Assembly (NCBI RefSeq): GCF_026627505.1
Contig: NZ_JAPNLK010000051.1
Coordinates: 1-64,000 of the forward strand
Origin: Streptomyces sp. H27-H5
Lineage (GTDB): Bacteria; Actinomycetota; Actinomycetes; Streptomycetales; Streptomycetaceae
Direction: 5' to 3'
Length of the DNA stretch: 64,000 bases
Each line of letters starts with the position of its first letter. The stretch's first letter is position 1. Both the position numbers and the translations under genes were made by a program. This document shows positions 1-8,029 of the stretch, in pieces. The notes beneath the pieces are model-generated. The model was given only the letters and a program-made list of their open reading frames with translations, was not told where the DNA came from and searched no databases.

Positions 1-11
1 ATTTCACTTAC

Positions 12-80
12 GAGGTGCCCTCTTGCTCGGGTCTGATGGAAGCGTAGAAACTCCCATCATCCCAGGTCAGCGGGCACCTC
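12..80. repeat. 69-bp inverted-repeat element, possible MITE or IS remnant
   Basis: A perfect 9-bp inverted repeat (GAGGTGCCC at 12-20, its complement at 72-80) bounds 69 bp. Extended to 20 bp, the two ends still agree at about 15 positions, which resembles imperfect insertion-sequence termini. No transposase fits inside. Its right end overlaps the stop of the sbnA-like fragment, so it may have interrupted that gene. No target duplication is obvious, so a plain hairpin is also possible. Confidence 0.35.
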
Positions 81-216
81 TTCTGATTTCTCCATCCACA
101 GCCCGACCACTACGCGGTGGATCCAGGTTCAGGAACAGCGGGCATCCGAGGGTGGGTCGGAGGTCCACGTACAGCTCTTCCTCGTTGAAGTCCTGGGGAA
201 CGGATATGACGTGCAC
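67..216 (-). pseudogene. SbnA-like N-terminal fragment (2,3-diaminopropionate pathway), truncated
   Basis: A 49-codon frame starts with GTG six bases after GAGGAG and lies 11 bp downstream of the sbnB-like stop, so it looks translated as the last gene of the operon. Its N-terminus (FNEEELYVDLRPTLG, then PLFL) resembles, from memory, the start of PLP-dependent cysteine-synthase-family enzymes that make N-(2-amino-2-carboxyethyl)-L-glutamate for diaminopropionate synthesis. After PLFL the similarity ends and the frame stops inside a short inverted-repeat element. An intact enzyme would be above 300 residues and would carry the PLP lysine, which is absent here. The SbnA assignment is an inference supported by the adjacent SbnB-like gene. 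Confidence 0.4.
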
Positions 217-227
217 GATGGTCTCCT

Positions 228-1367
228 CTATCCGTACCTTCGCACTTCGTGGAAGAAGCGGTCGATGACCTGGAGGTCTCCGGAGCGGTTCACCTCGTCG
301 TAGACGTACTTGCCGACGGCCAGGTCGAGCACGCCGAGGCCGAACGGGGAGAACACGGTCGGTCGATCCCCGGCCACCGTCACCCGACCGGCCATCACGT
401 CGTCCAACGTCCCGTGGATGAACCGGCGGTCGCCCGTGAGCTGTTCGGTCAGGTGCGGGGACGTGGCGGCCCTGAGACAGTGATCGACGTCGTCCACGAT
501 GTTGGTCGAGGCCAGCAGGACCCGCGGCGCGAGGTCGCGCAGCGAGATGTGCAGCACCACCGGATCGTGGGCGAACCACGCGGGGTCCTCCACGTGCGGC
601 CGGTCGGCGACGGTCGCGAAGACCACCAGGTCGCTGAGACGGACCAGGTCCTCCGGGTCTTCGTGGACGGTGATCCGGCCCGGCGCGCCCGACTGTTCCA
701 GGTAGAGCCGGAAGCCCGCGCAACTGCGGGCGCTGAGGTCGTGGAGCCCGATCTCGTCGAAGGTCCAGCCGGTGGCGGCCAGGAACGTGTGCACGTAGCG
801 CGCGATCAGTCCCGTGCCGAAGAACCCGACGCGCGGCGGCCGGGGCCGGCCGCGGGTGAGCCAGTCGGCGGCCAGGGCGGCGGAGGCCGCGGTTCTGCTC
901 GCGCTGATGATGGAGCTCTCCAGACAGGCGAACGGGTAGCCCGTGACGGGGTCGTTGAGGATCAGTACGGCCGAGGCCCTGGGCAGGTCGGCCGACACGT
1001 TCCCCGGGAAGCTGGAGATCCATTTGAGCCCGTCCACGGGTTCCGCTCCGCCGATGGAGGCGGGCAGGGCGATCATCCGGGACGACGGGCGGTCCGTGAA
1101 GCGCAGGAACGCGGAGGGCGGGTTCACCGATCGGCCGGCGCCGTGCAACCGGTACGTCTCCTCGACCACCTTCACCAGGTGTTCCTCGCGCCCCTGGAGG
1201 GCCCGCTGGACCTGTTCTCCCGGGATCACGGCGAACGGGGGGACGGAGAGCGGCTCGGGCGACGCGGTCCGGCGGGGCACCGCGTCCGGGTCCGGGGCAT
1301 GAGCCGGTGCGGGCGCCTGTGCCGGTGCCTGCGTCGGGGTGGCCGGCGGGCGGGCGGTGGTGGTCAT
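228..1367 (-). CDS. sbnB: SbnB-like 2,3-diaminopropionate biosynthesis dehydrogenase (ornithine cyclodeaminase family)
   Basis: This 379-residue protein belongs to the ornithine cyclodeaminase/mu-crystallin family. In SbnB-type members the enzyme oxidatively hydrolyses N-(2-amino-2-carboxyethyl)-L-glutamate with NAD to give L-2,3-diaminopropionate and 2-oxoglutarate. Visible features are a low-complexity Pro/Ala N-terminus (residues 1-40), the substrate-side GLKWI lysine near residue 115, and a Rossmann motif GFFGTGLIA at 181-189. The ATG overlaps the stop of the upstream oxygenase as ATGA, implying translational coupling. Operon context with an NRPS favours a diaminopropionate role over ornithine cyclisation. 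The partner SbnA appears broken just downstream. Confidence 0.8.
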   Translation of the reverse strand: MTTTARPPATPTQAPAQAPAPAHAPDPDAVPRRTASPEPLSVPPFAVIPGEQVQRALQGREEHLVKVVEETYRLHGAGRSVNPPSAFLRFTDRPSSRMIALPASIGGAEPVDGLKWISSFPGNVSADLPRASAVLILNDPVTGYPFACLESSIISASRTAASAALAADWLTRGRPRPPRVGFFGTGLIARYVHTFLAATGWTFDEIGLHDLSARSCAGFRLYLEQSGAPGRITVHEDPEDLVRLSDLVVFATVADRPHVEDPAWFAHDPVVLHISLRDLAPRVLLASTNIVDDVDHCLRAATSPHLTEQLTGDRRFIHGTLDDVMAGRVTVAGDRPTVFSPFGLGVLDLAVGKYVYDEVNRSGDLQVIDRFFHEVRRYG

Positions 1368-2365
1368 GGGACGGTCACCTCGATGGTCGGCGCGCAGTCC
1401 GGCAGCCGCAGCGGGTCGGCCATGGCCACGACCACGTTCCTCGGACCCCGGAAGGGTTCCCTGGCGTGAGCGGTACGGAGGTTGTCCAGCAGCAGCAGGT
1501 CTCCTGTCTGCCAGGGCCGGCGGACGGTGTGGGCCTCGTACACGGAGTTGATCCGTTGGACGGTGTCCTCGGCGAGGGGTTCGCCGTTGCCGTGAAGGGT
1601 GTTGAAGGGCAGTCCGTCGGCGCCGTACTCGTCGACGAGGTACTCGCGGATCTCGGGGTCGAGCGTCCACTCGTTGAGGAAGGCGATCTGGTTGAACCAG
1701 CACCGCTGTCCGCCGATCGGATGGCGCACCACGGCGCTGCGACGCTGTCTGGTGCGCAGCGTGCCGTCCGGCAGCCAGTCGAAGTCGATCGCGTTGTCCC
1801 GGCAGTGGCGTGCGATCATGTCCCGGTCCTCGGTGCCGAAGGCCTCCGCGACGGAGGCTCCGATCTCGTCGTTGTAGCTGCGGGTGAGGAGCCACCCCTC
1901 GCGTTCGAACCGGTCGGTCAGTTCGCTCGGCAGGGCTTCGAGGACCGCCGTCGAGTCGGCCACCGTGGTCGCCCCGCCCTCCTCGGGCGCCTGGACGCAT
2001 GCGAAGAGCATCAGCGACGGGAACGCGTAGGCGTAGCTGAGTTCGTGGTGCATGCACATGGGTTGGTTCGTGGGCCACTTCGTCGAGGAGTAGACGCCTC
2101 CCGCGTACGTGTGGCGGGGTGCGAAGGCCTCCCTCTCGGTCACCGGCGGCGCACCGAGCCGGTGCAGGATCGCGCCGACCCGCGTCGCGTCGTCGATGTC
2201 CAGACCGCGTACCAGGACGGCCCCGTGGTCGACGGTCGCCGCGCGCAGCGCGTCCCGGTGCAGGGCCACCCAGCCGGCGGGGTCGGCGGTCTCGACCCGG
2301 AGGATCGGGAGCTCGTCCGGTCGGGGGCGGGTGTCGAGGAGCGTGGACGGGAGGGTGACGGTCAT
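1364..2365 (-). CDS. TauD/SyrP-like Fe(II)/2-oxoglutarate-dependent oxygenase
   Basis: This 333-residue cytosolic enzyme resembles the TauD/TfdA and SyrP/clavaminate-synthase-like oxygenases, which hydroxylate free or carrier-bound amino acids. The iron facial triad is visible as H106-x-E108 (in MHHELSY) with a distal histidine in the RTAHAREPF segment, followed by an arginine suited to bind 2-oxoglutarate. Its start and stop both overlap neighbours by 4 nt (ATGA), so it is co-translated with the NRPS and the SbnB-like gene. The inferred role is beta-hydroxylation of diaminopropionate or another amino acid, free or loaded on a carrier domain. The substrate is not shown by the sequence. Confidence 0.8.
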   Translation of the reverse strand: MTVTLPSTLLDTRPRPDELPILRVETADPAGWVALHRDALRAATVDHGAVLVRGLDIDDATRVGAILHRLGAPPVTEREAFAPRHTYAGGVYSSTKWPTNQPMCMHHELSYAYAFPSLMLFACVQAPEEGGATTVADSTAVLEALPSELTDRFEREGWLLTRSYNDEIGASVAEAFGTEDRDMIARHCRDNAIDFDWLPDGTLRTRQRRSAVVRHPIGGQRCWFNQIAFLNEWTLDPEIREYLVDEYGADGLPFNTLHGNGEPLAEDTVQRINSVYEAHTVRRPWQTGDLLLLDNLRTAHAREPFRGPRNVVVAMADPLRLPDCAPTIEVTVP

Positions 2366-5019
2366 CGGATTCTCCTGTCGATCGCGTCGGGCCGCCGTTC
2401 GGCCGGCGGGTCGGGTCGCGCGGTGCGGCTCTCGACCAGCCGGGCCAGGTCGGCCAGTACCGGGTGTCGGGTCAGGTCCTTGAGGGAGATCGCCCGGTCC
2501 AGGGAGACGGCGACCCTGAGGGCGGCCAGCGAGGTGCCCCCGAGGTCGAAGAAGCCGTCCTGGCGGCCGATCCGCTCCGCCGGGATGCCCATCGCGCCGG
2601 CCCAGGCGGCGGCGATGCGCCGTTCCGTGGGGGTGCCGGGTGGCCGGTGACGGTCCTCGACCGCCGGGTCGCGTGCGGACGCCAGGGCGATCAGGGCCCG
2701 CTTGTCGATCTTGCCGTTGGGGGTGAGCGGCAGGTCCGGACGCCACTGGATCACCGACGGCACCATGTACGCGGGGAGCCTCGCGCTCAGCCGGTCCCGC
2801 ACGTCGGCCGCCGCGAGCGGGCCGCGTCCCGTGTAGAAGGCCGCCAGGTACCGGCCGCGGCCCGGGCGCCCCGCGGCCACCACCGCACCGTCGCGGATCC
2901 CGGGCACCCGCAGCAGGGCGATGTCGATCTCGTCCACCTCGATGCGAAAACCGCGGATCTTCACCTGGTGGTCGCGGCGCCCGAGGAACTCCAGTGCTCC
3001 GTCCGGCAGCCAGCGGCCGTGGTCGCCGCTGCGGTAGAGGCGGTTGCCCGGCCGGTGCGGGTCGCGGCCGAAGGCGAGCCGGGTGCGCTCCGGGTCGTTG
3101 ACGTACCCGCGGCCCACGCAGACGCCCGAGAGGACGATCTCGCCGGGAGCGCCGAGCGGCACGGGCGACAGGTCGGCGTCGACGACGTAGACGCGCACGT
3201 TGTTCACGGGCCGGCCGAGGGGGACGCGATCGGAGTCCGGTGCCCGGTCCATGACGTGGTGGTTGGTGTCGTCGGAGGTCTCGGTGAGCCCGTACGCGTT
3301 GACCAGCCGTACACCGGGCACGGTGGCGAACCAGCGCTGGACGAGTTCCCGCTTGACCGCCTCGCCGGTGACGCAGACGCGGCGCAGGTCCGGCAGTTCG
3401 CGGGGGGCGCGCTCCAGACACGACAGGACCGCTTCGAGGTAGGAGGGCACCACCTGGAGCACATTGACCCGACCGAGGACGAGGGTGTCCAGGAAGCGCG
3501 GGACGTCCAGGACGGCCTCCTGTTCGACCAGCAGCGTCCGTCCACCCGTGAGCAGCGCGGCGAGCAGTTGCCACAGGGAGATGTCGAAGCACTGGGGCGC
3601 GCTCTGGGCGACGACCGTTCCCCGGTCGATCCCCAAGTCGTCGATCTTGGCGTAGAGGTGGTTGAGCAGACCGGCGTGCTCGCACAGCGCCCCCTTGGGT
3701 TCGCCGGTGGAACCCGAGGTGAAGTAGATGTACGCCGCCGACTCCGGGGGGACGTGCACGCCGGGGTCCGTGGCATCCAGGCTCTCGTCGTCCGCCGCCT
3801 CGACGGGCAGGACCCGGACCTCCGGCATCGAGGCCAACGCCCGGTCGAGCGGGCCGGTGTCACCGGGCCCGACCAGTGCGAACCGGCACGCGGCCCGGTC
3901 GAGCATCGCGGCGACGCGTTCGGCCGGGAAGCGCGGTTCGACGGGCAGGTAGACACCGCCCGCCTTGAGGACCCCGAGCACGGCGGCCGTCCAGCCGAGG
4001 TCGCGCTCACCGACCACGGCCACCACGTCCTCCGGGCGCAGGCCCTGGGCCAGTAGGGCGCGGGCCAGCCGGTTGGCGCGTGCGTCGAGTTCCCCGTACG
4101 TCCACTGCCGCGCGCCCCGCACGACGGCGACCGCGTTCGGATGCGCCCGGGCCTCTTGCGCGAAGACCTCGTGGGCCCGCAGCGCCGGCAGCTCCCGGCG
4201 GGGTCCGGCGAGTTCCTCGATCTGATGGTGGAGTTCGGCCGTGTCCAGGAGGCTCTGTGGCCCCGGTGCGGCGTCCGGGTCGGCGGTGAGCAGTTCCAGC
4301 GCGGTGCGGTGGTATCCCACGACCCGTGCGGCGAAGTCCTCGTCGTACGCGTCCGTCCGGTGGCGCAGCCGCCACACCCGCCGACCGTCTTCCCGGCGCG
4401 TCACCGACATCCGCAGGGCCGGGCCGCCGCCGTCGGGGCGGTCGGCGGGCCCGTCGTCCTCACCGTACGGATCGAACACGACGACGGGTGCGGAACCGGG
4501 GAGGTGCGGGCCGGGCGCGGCGGAGCCGGTGGAGTCGACGGACGGCTCTCGGTGGCCGGTCGGCGGCCCGGGCAGGGCGGACAGCGCCCGGTGTACGTCG
4601 AGCACCAGCGTTCGCCAGGCACCGGTCGTGAGCGCCAGGCGGCAGGGCCGTGGGGCGCCGCCCGGCGCGGTGACGCAGGCCCCGACGACCTCGGACTCCC
4701 CGGACAGCGCGCCGAGGACCTTGAGGTGCGCGGCCGTCAGCACCGACGCCGGGCTCACGCCGAGGTGGTCGGCGAGGTGGTCGAGGGCGGCCAGGAGGGC
4801 GTCGGGGATCACCGCGCGGTACTCGGCCGTGCCGGGTAGGGGTGCACGGGTCCATCGCGGGACGGTCGTGAACCCTCCCGCCGAGTCCGAGTCCGAGTCC
4901 GAGTCCGAGTCCGAGTCTGTGGCAGGGTCAGTGCCCGAGCCTGTGGCAGGGGTGCCCGTGGCAGGGTCGGTCTCCGTGGGGTCGGGGAACCGCTCGTCCG
5001 CCCTCTCCGTCGTTCCCAT
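2362..5019 (-). CDS. NRPS module: degenerate condensation region, adenylation, thiolation
   Basis: This 885-residue synthetase has an acidic Asp-Ser repeat at about residues 35-46. A short N-terminal region (about 50-290) resembles the back half of a condensation domain but has no HHxxxDG motif. The adenylation domain shows A3 TSGSTGEPKG (434-443), A5 NAYGLTE (574-580), A7 YRSGD (662-666) and A10 NGK (768-770). A carrier domain follows with DLGGTS, serine 830. There is no thioesterase or second condensation domain, so release must come from another protein. The start ATG overlaps the upstream stop as TGATG. The Pls-like gene immediately upstream probably supplies the condensing or exporting part. 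Diaminopropionate is the likely substrate by context only. Confidence 0.85.
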   Translation of the reverse strand: MGTTERADERFPDPTETDPATGTPATGSGTDPATDSDSDSDSDSDSAGGFTTVPRWTRAPLPGTAEYRAVIPDALLAALDHLADHLGVSPASVLTAAHLKVLGALSGESEVVGACVTAPGGAPRPCRLALTTGAWRTLVLDVHRALSALPGPPTGHREPSVDSTGSAAPGPHLPGSAPVVVFDPYGEDDGPADRPDGGGPALRMSVTRREDGRRVWRLRHRTDAYDEDFAARVVGYHRTALELLTADPDAAPGPQSLLDTAELHHQIEELAGPRRELPALRAHEVFAQEARAHPNAVAVVRGARQWTYGELDARANRLARALLAQGLRPEDVVAVVGERDLGWTAAVLGVLKAGGVYLPVEPRFPAERVAAMLDRAACRFALVGPGDTGPLDRALASMPEVRVLPVEAADDESLDATDPGVHVPPESAAYIYFTSGSTGEPKGALCEHAGLLNHLYAKIDDLGIDRGTVVAQSAPQCFDISLWQLLAALLTGGRTLLVEQEAVLDVPRFLDTLVLGRVNVLQVVPSYLEAVLSCLERAPRELPDLRRVCVTGEAVKRELVQRWFATVPGVRLVNAYGLTETSDDTNHHVMDRAPDSDRVPLGRPVNNVRVYVVDADLSPVPLGAPGEIVLSGVCVGRGYVNDPERTRLAFGRDPHRPGNRLYRSGDHGRWLPDGALEFLGRRDHQVKIRGFRIEVDEIDIALLRVPGIRDGAVVAAGRPGRGRYLAAFYTGRGPLAAADVRDRLSARLPAYMVPSVIQWRPDLPLTPNGKIDKRALIALASARDPAVEDRHRPPGTPTERRIAAAWAGAMGIPAERIGRQDGFFDLGGTSLAALRVAVSLDRAISLKDLTRHPVLADLARLVESRTARPDPPAERRPDAIDRRIR
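4883..4918. repeat. Six-copy GAGTCC hexanucleotide tract inside the NRPS gene
   Basis: Five exact GAGTCC units and a sixth ending in T encode the Asp-Ser run near the NRPS N-terminus on the minus strand. Unit length is a multiple of three, so copy changes would alter linker length without a frameshift. Confidence 0.9.
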
Positions 5020-7565
5020 CACTCCCACCTCCGCTGCTGCCCGTCGTCGTCCGGGCCGATCTGTCGGGCCGGATTCCCACCCCAGTACGCGTACCGCGGC
5101 ACCGTCTCGCCCTTCATGACGAAGGAATCGGGAGCGAGCGCCGCACCGTCGCCGAGCGTCACGCCGTAGTGCACCAGGGCGCCGACGCCCACCGTGCAGT
5201 CCGAACCGAGCGTGGTGGTGTCCGACTTGAAGGCGCCGTCCTCCTGCGAATGGCACTGGACCACGCTGCCCGCGTTGAGCGTGCAGTGGTCCCCGATGGT
5301 GACCATCGGCCGTTCGCTCAGACCGCAGCCGTCGTCGAAGAGTTCACGGCCGATCCGCGCGCCCAGCAGACGCCACAGCGGGCCCTTGAACGGAGTGCCG
5401 TTGTAGAGCCGCAGGTACGCGTCCGACGGCACCTTCCAGTACCGTTCGCGCCGCCAGAAGCGGACGTCGTAGATCGAGCAGAACAGCGGGCCGGGGGAGT
5501 GCAGCGCCGTGACGGCCCGCTCGACGAGCACGAAGTACAGCGTGCCGAGGAGCACCACGAGCACGTTGGCCAGCGCGATCACCACCGCGCCGAGCACGTC
5601 GTAGAGTTCCGCCGCGACCGCGAAGAGCAGGGTGACCAGGAAGAAGTACAGCCACCGCACACCGAGGTACCACGCCATGGTGGCGGCGTTGTGCCGGTTC
5701 TTGGCGGGCAGCAGGCGACGCAGGTCCGCACCGCTCCGCAGCTCGTCGAAGCCGCTGTCCCGCAGCACCGATCGGGGAATCTCGAAGCTCGGCGAACCCA
5801 ACAGGCCCACGCCCTCCCTGATCGCCCCGTCGACGGGCACCATGACCTTCGTCGCGAGCAGGCAGTTGTCGCCCGTCCTGCCCCGGGCGGGGTAGGCGAT
5901 CCTGTTCCCGAGGAAGTTGCGGGGGCCGATCGCGACCCGGGACACGCGGAACGAACTCCCCGAGTATTCGGCGTTGTTGATCGACAGACCGTCGGCGATC
6001 ATGGTTCCGCTGCCCACGGAACTGAGGTACGGGGAGTCCTGCTTCACCTCCGTGCCGAAGTTCGAGCCGGTCTGCTCGACGCGCGAGAGGTCGTACCCGA
6101 GGCACCACCGCAGGTAGTGGACGACGGCGGAACTGTCGCCGAAGAGGCGGTTCAGGAAACGCCTGTTGGTCATCAGCGTGATCACCCGGTGCACCCCGTG
6201 GTGGAATCCGTACAGCCGGTACACCCGGCCCGCGGTGAGGGTCCGGCTGAGCAGCCGGGGAACGACGGCGATCACCAGGAGACCCAGGGGAACGGCCCCG
6301 AAGAAGACCACCGCCGAGGCGGTCAGCGCCTCGACGTAGAACGTCCAGGAAGAGAGCGCGGTGGGGCCCGGCGCCAGGACCGAGGCCAGCTGCGGGGCCT
6401 CGGCCAGCAGGAGGCCCACACCGCCGAACGTCAGCGGCAGGTACACGAGCAGCACGGCCAGGACCTGGAGGACGCCGTGCAGGGCCCTGCGCCAGGTACC
6501 GCAGTCGGCCGGGTCGACCATCGTGAAGCCCACCGGGGCCGGCTGCGCGGGGGAGCCGTGCCAGTGCGCGCCGGCCGGGATCGTCTGCCCGCTGTGCAGG
6601 CTGGACGCGTGGCCGAGCCGGGCGCGGTCGCCCACGGCGGTCGCGACGTCCAGGACGCTCGCGTCGCCGACCACCGAGTCCGCGCCGAGCGTGACCGGAC
6701 CCGTCTGGATCAGACCGCGGTGAGCCCGGTAACAGGTGAAGTAGGCGTCCTTGCGGACCACCGCTCCGGCGCCGACGGTCAGCAGGTCCGTGCACACGGG
6801 CACGATCCGGGAGAAGAGCGCGGCACCGGGTCCGATCCTGGCGCCGAGCGCCCTGAGGTAGAGGACGTAGAGCGGCGAGCCGACGAACAGCACCAACGGG
6901 TCGGACCGGACGAGCGTCTTGACCACCCAGAAGCGGACGTAGCGCACGCTCCAGACGCGGACCTGGGACGGTCGCCACCTGCCGATGAGCACCCACTTCA
7001 CCAGGACCGGGAAGCCGCACAGCCACACGAAGACGACCAGGCCGAACAGCACCGACCGCAGGTACACCTCGACGGCTCCCGACCCCGCGGAGACCCACTC
7101 GTACCCCAGGACGCCCGCGAGGGCGACGAGGTAGGAGTAGCCGAGGAAGGCCAGCACCTGGAGCACGCCGCACAGCAGGTGACGCGGCACGCCGACCGGG
7201 GGAGGGAACACCGGCGGCAGCGGCTCGACGGCCTCGATCGACCCGCCGGGGGGCTCGGGAACGGGCGCCGAGAGCGCCGTCGCAAGGCTTCGGATCGTCG
7301 GATTCCGGTAGATGTCCTTCATCGACACGGGCGGCAGGCCCTCGGACTTGCGGACCCGCGCGCAGAAGTGCGCCATCACCATCGAGTCGGCGCCCAGTTC
7401 TTCGAAGAAGTGGCTCCGCACCGGCACCCGCTCGACGTGCGTGACGTCCGCCAGGATCGAGGCGAGCATCCCTTCGACGGCGGCGTGCGGGGCGTGGGGA
7501 TCGCCCCGGGCGGACGCCCGGTCCTCCCGATCGGGGGTCAACGCCTCGGTGGGCCTTCCCGTCAT
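5019..7565 (-). CDS. Pls-like carrier/six-TM/triple hexapeptide-repeat protein (NRPS terminal-domain family)
   Basis: This 848-residue membrane protein starts with a carrier domain (LGADS, serine 61). It then alternates paired membrane segments (about 131-190, 375-470 and 640-700) with three soluble left-handed beta-helix/acyltransferase-like blocks (about 215-360, 500-620 and 710-840) rich in hexapeptide repeats. That order matches the C-terminal half of epsilon-poly-L-lysine synthetase (Pls), where three tandem domains between six membrane helices join amino acids and pass the chain outward. Here the adenylation module is on a separate protein. The start is ATG behind GAGGGAG with six-base spacing, and an ATG at 7613 is less well placed. 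It is probably the first gene of the operon. Confidence 0.75.
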   Translation of the reverse strand: MTGRPTEALTPDREDRASARGDPHAPHAAVEGMLASILADVTHVERVPVRSHFFEELGADSMVMAHFCARVRKSEGLPPVSMKDIYRNPTIRSLATALSAPVPEPPGGSIEAVEPLPPVFPPPVGVPRHLLCGVLQVLAFLGYSYLVALAGVLGYEWVSAGSGAVEVYLRSVLFGLVVFVWLCGFPVLVKWVLIGRWRPSQVRVWSVRYVRFWVVKTLVRSDPLVLFVGSPLYVLYLRALGARIGPGAALFSRIVPVCTDLLTVGAGAVVRKDAYFTCYRAHRGLIQTGPVTLGADSVVGDASVLDVATAVGDRARLGHASSLHSGQTIPAGAHWHGSPAQPAPVGFTMVDPADCGTWRRALHGVLQVLAVLLVYLPLTFGGVGLLLAEAPQLASVLAPGPTALSSWTFYVEALTASAVVFFGAVPLGLLVIAVVPRLLSRTLTAGRVYRLYGFHHGVHRVITLMTNRRFLNRLFGDSSAVVHYLRWCLGYDLSRVEQTGSNFGTEVKQDSPYLSSVGSGTMIADGLSINNAEYSGSSFRVSRVAIGPRNFLGNRIAYPARGRTGDNCLLATKVMVPVDGAIREGVGLLGSPSFEIPRSVLRDSGFDELRSGADLRRLLPAKNRHNAATMAWYLGVRWLYFFLVTLLFAVAAELYDVLGAVVIALANVLVVLLGTLYFVLVERAVTALHSPGPLFCSIYDVRFWRRERYWKVPSDAYLRLYNGTPFKGPLWRLLGARIGRELFDDGCGLSERPMVTIGDHCTLNAGSVVQCHSQEDGAFKSDTTTLGSDCTVGVGALVHYGVTLGDGAALAPDSFVMKGETVPRYAYWGGNPARQIGPDDDGQQRRWE

Positions 7566-8029
7566 GGTGGGCTCCCTCGGTTTCCGACGGCCACGGTCCG
7601 GTGCTCCTGGCATCCGGCCGGCGCGCTCATCGGGCTCCCGTGGACCGCGTCACGCGGATCGCACCTTCGGCCGGCTCATCGGGGACGGACCGGCTTCGCG
7701 GGCTCCGATCCCCGTACGGGCCACAGCCCGACGTCATGACTCTTATTCGATGCCGACGGGAGAAAAGATGGTGCGCATCGGGAATTGGCACGCTTCTGTG
7801 TCAATGTGGGGTTAAATCGGACGCTCCGTGGTCGCCCGCGCACGTCGGGCAGCGAGCCCGTGCCGGGTGAGGTGAGGGGGGCGCGCCGACACCCGGGTCG
7901 GCCGAGGGTGTGGTCGGCCGCCCCGCGTGTCGGGTCGGGTGGTCGTGGGGGCGGTGCGGGCCGTACGGCCGACACGGCGTGCAGCCGGGCGAACGACGGC
8001 CTGGCGGGCGTGGGGCGGGTCAGGCGGGG
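7566..8029. other. 464-bp intergenic region upstream of the NRPS/Pls operon
   Basis: No convincing gene is present. It is relatively AT-rich at 7735-7815. On the minus strand a TTGACA hexamer lies at 7799-7804, but the hexamer 17 bp downstream (CCGATG) is a poor -10, so the promoter is unproven. The left-most gene of the next block ends at 8030. Confidence 0.4.
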
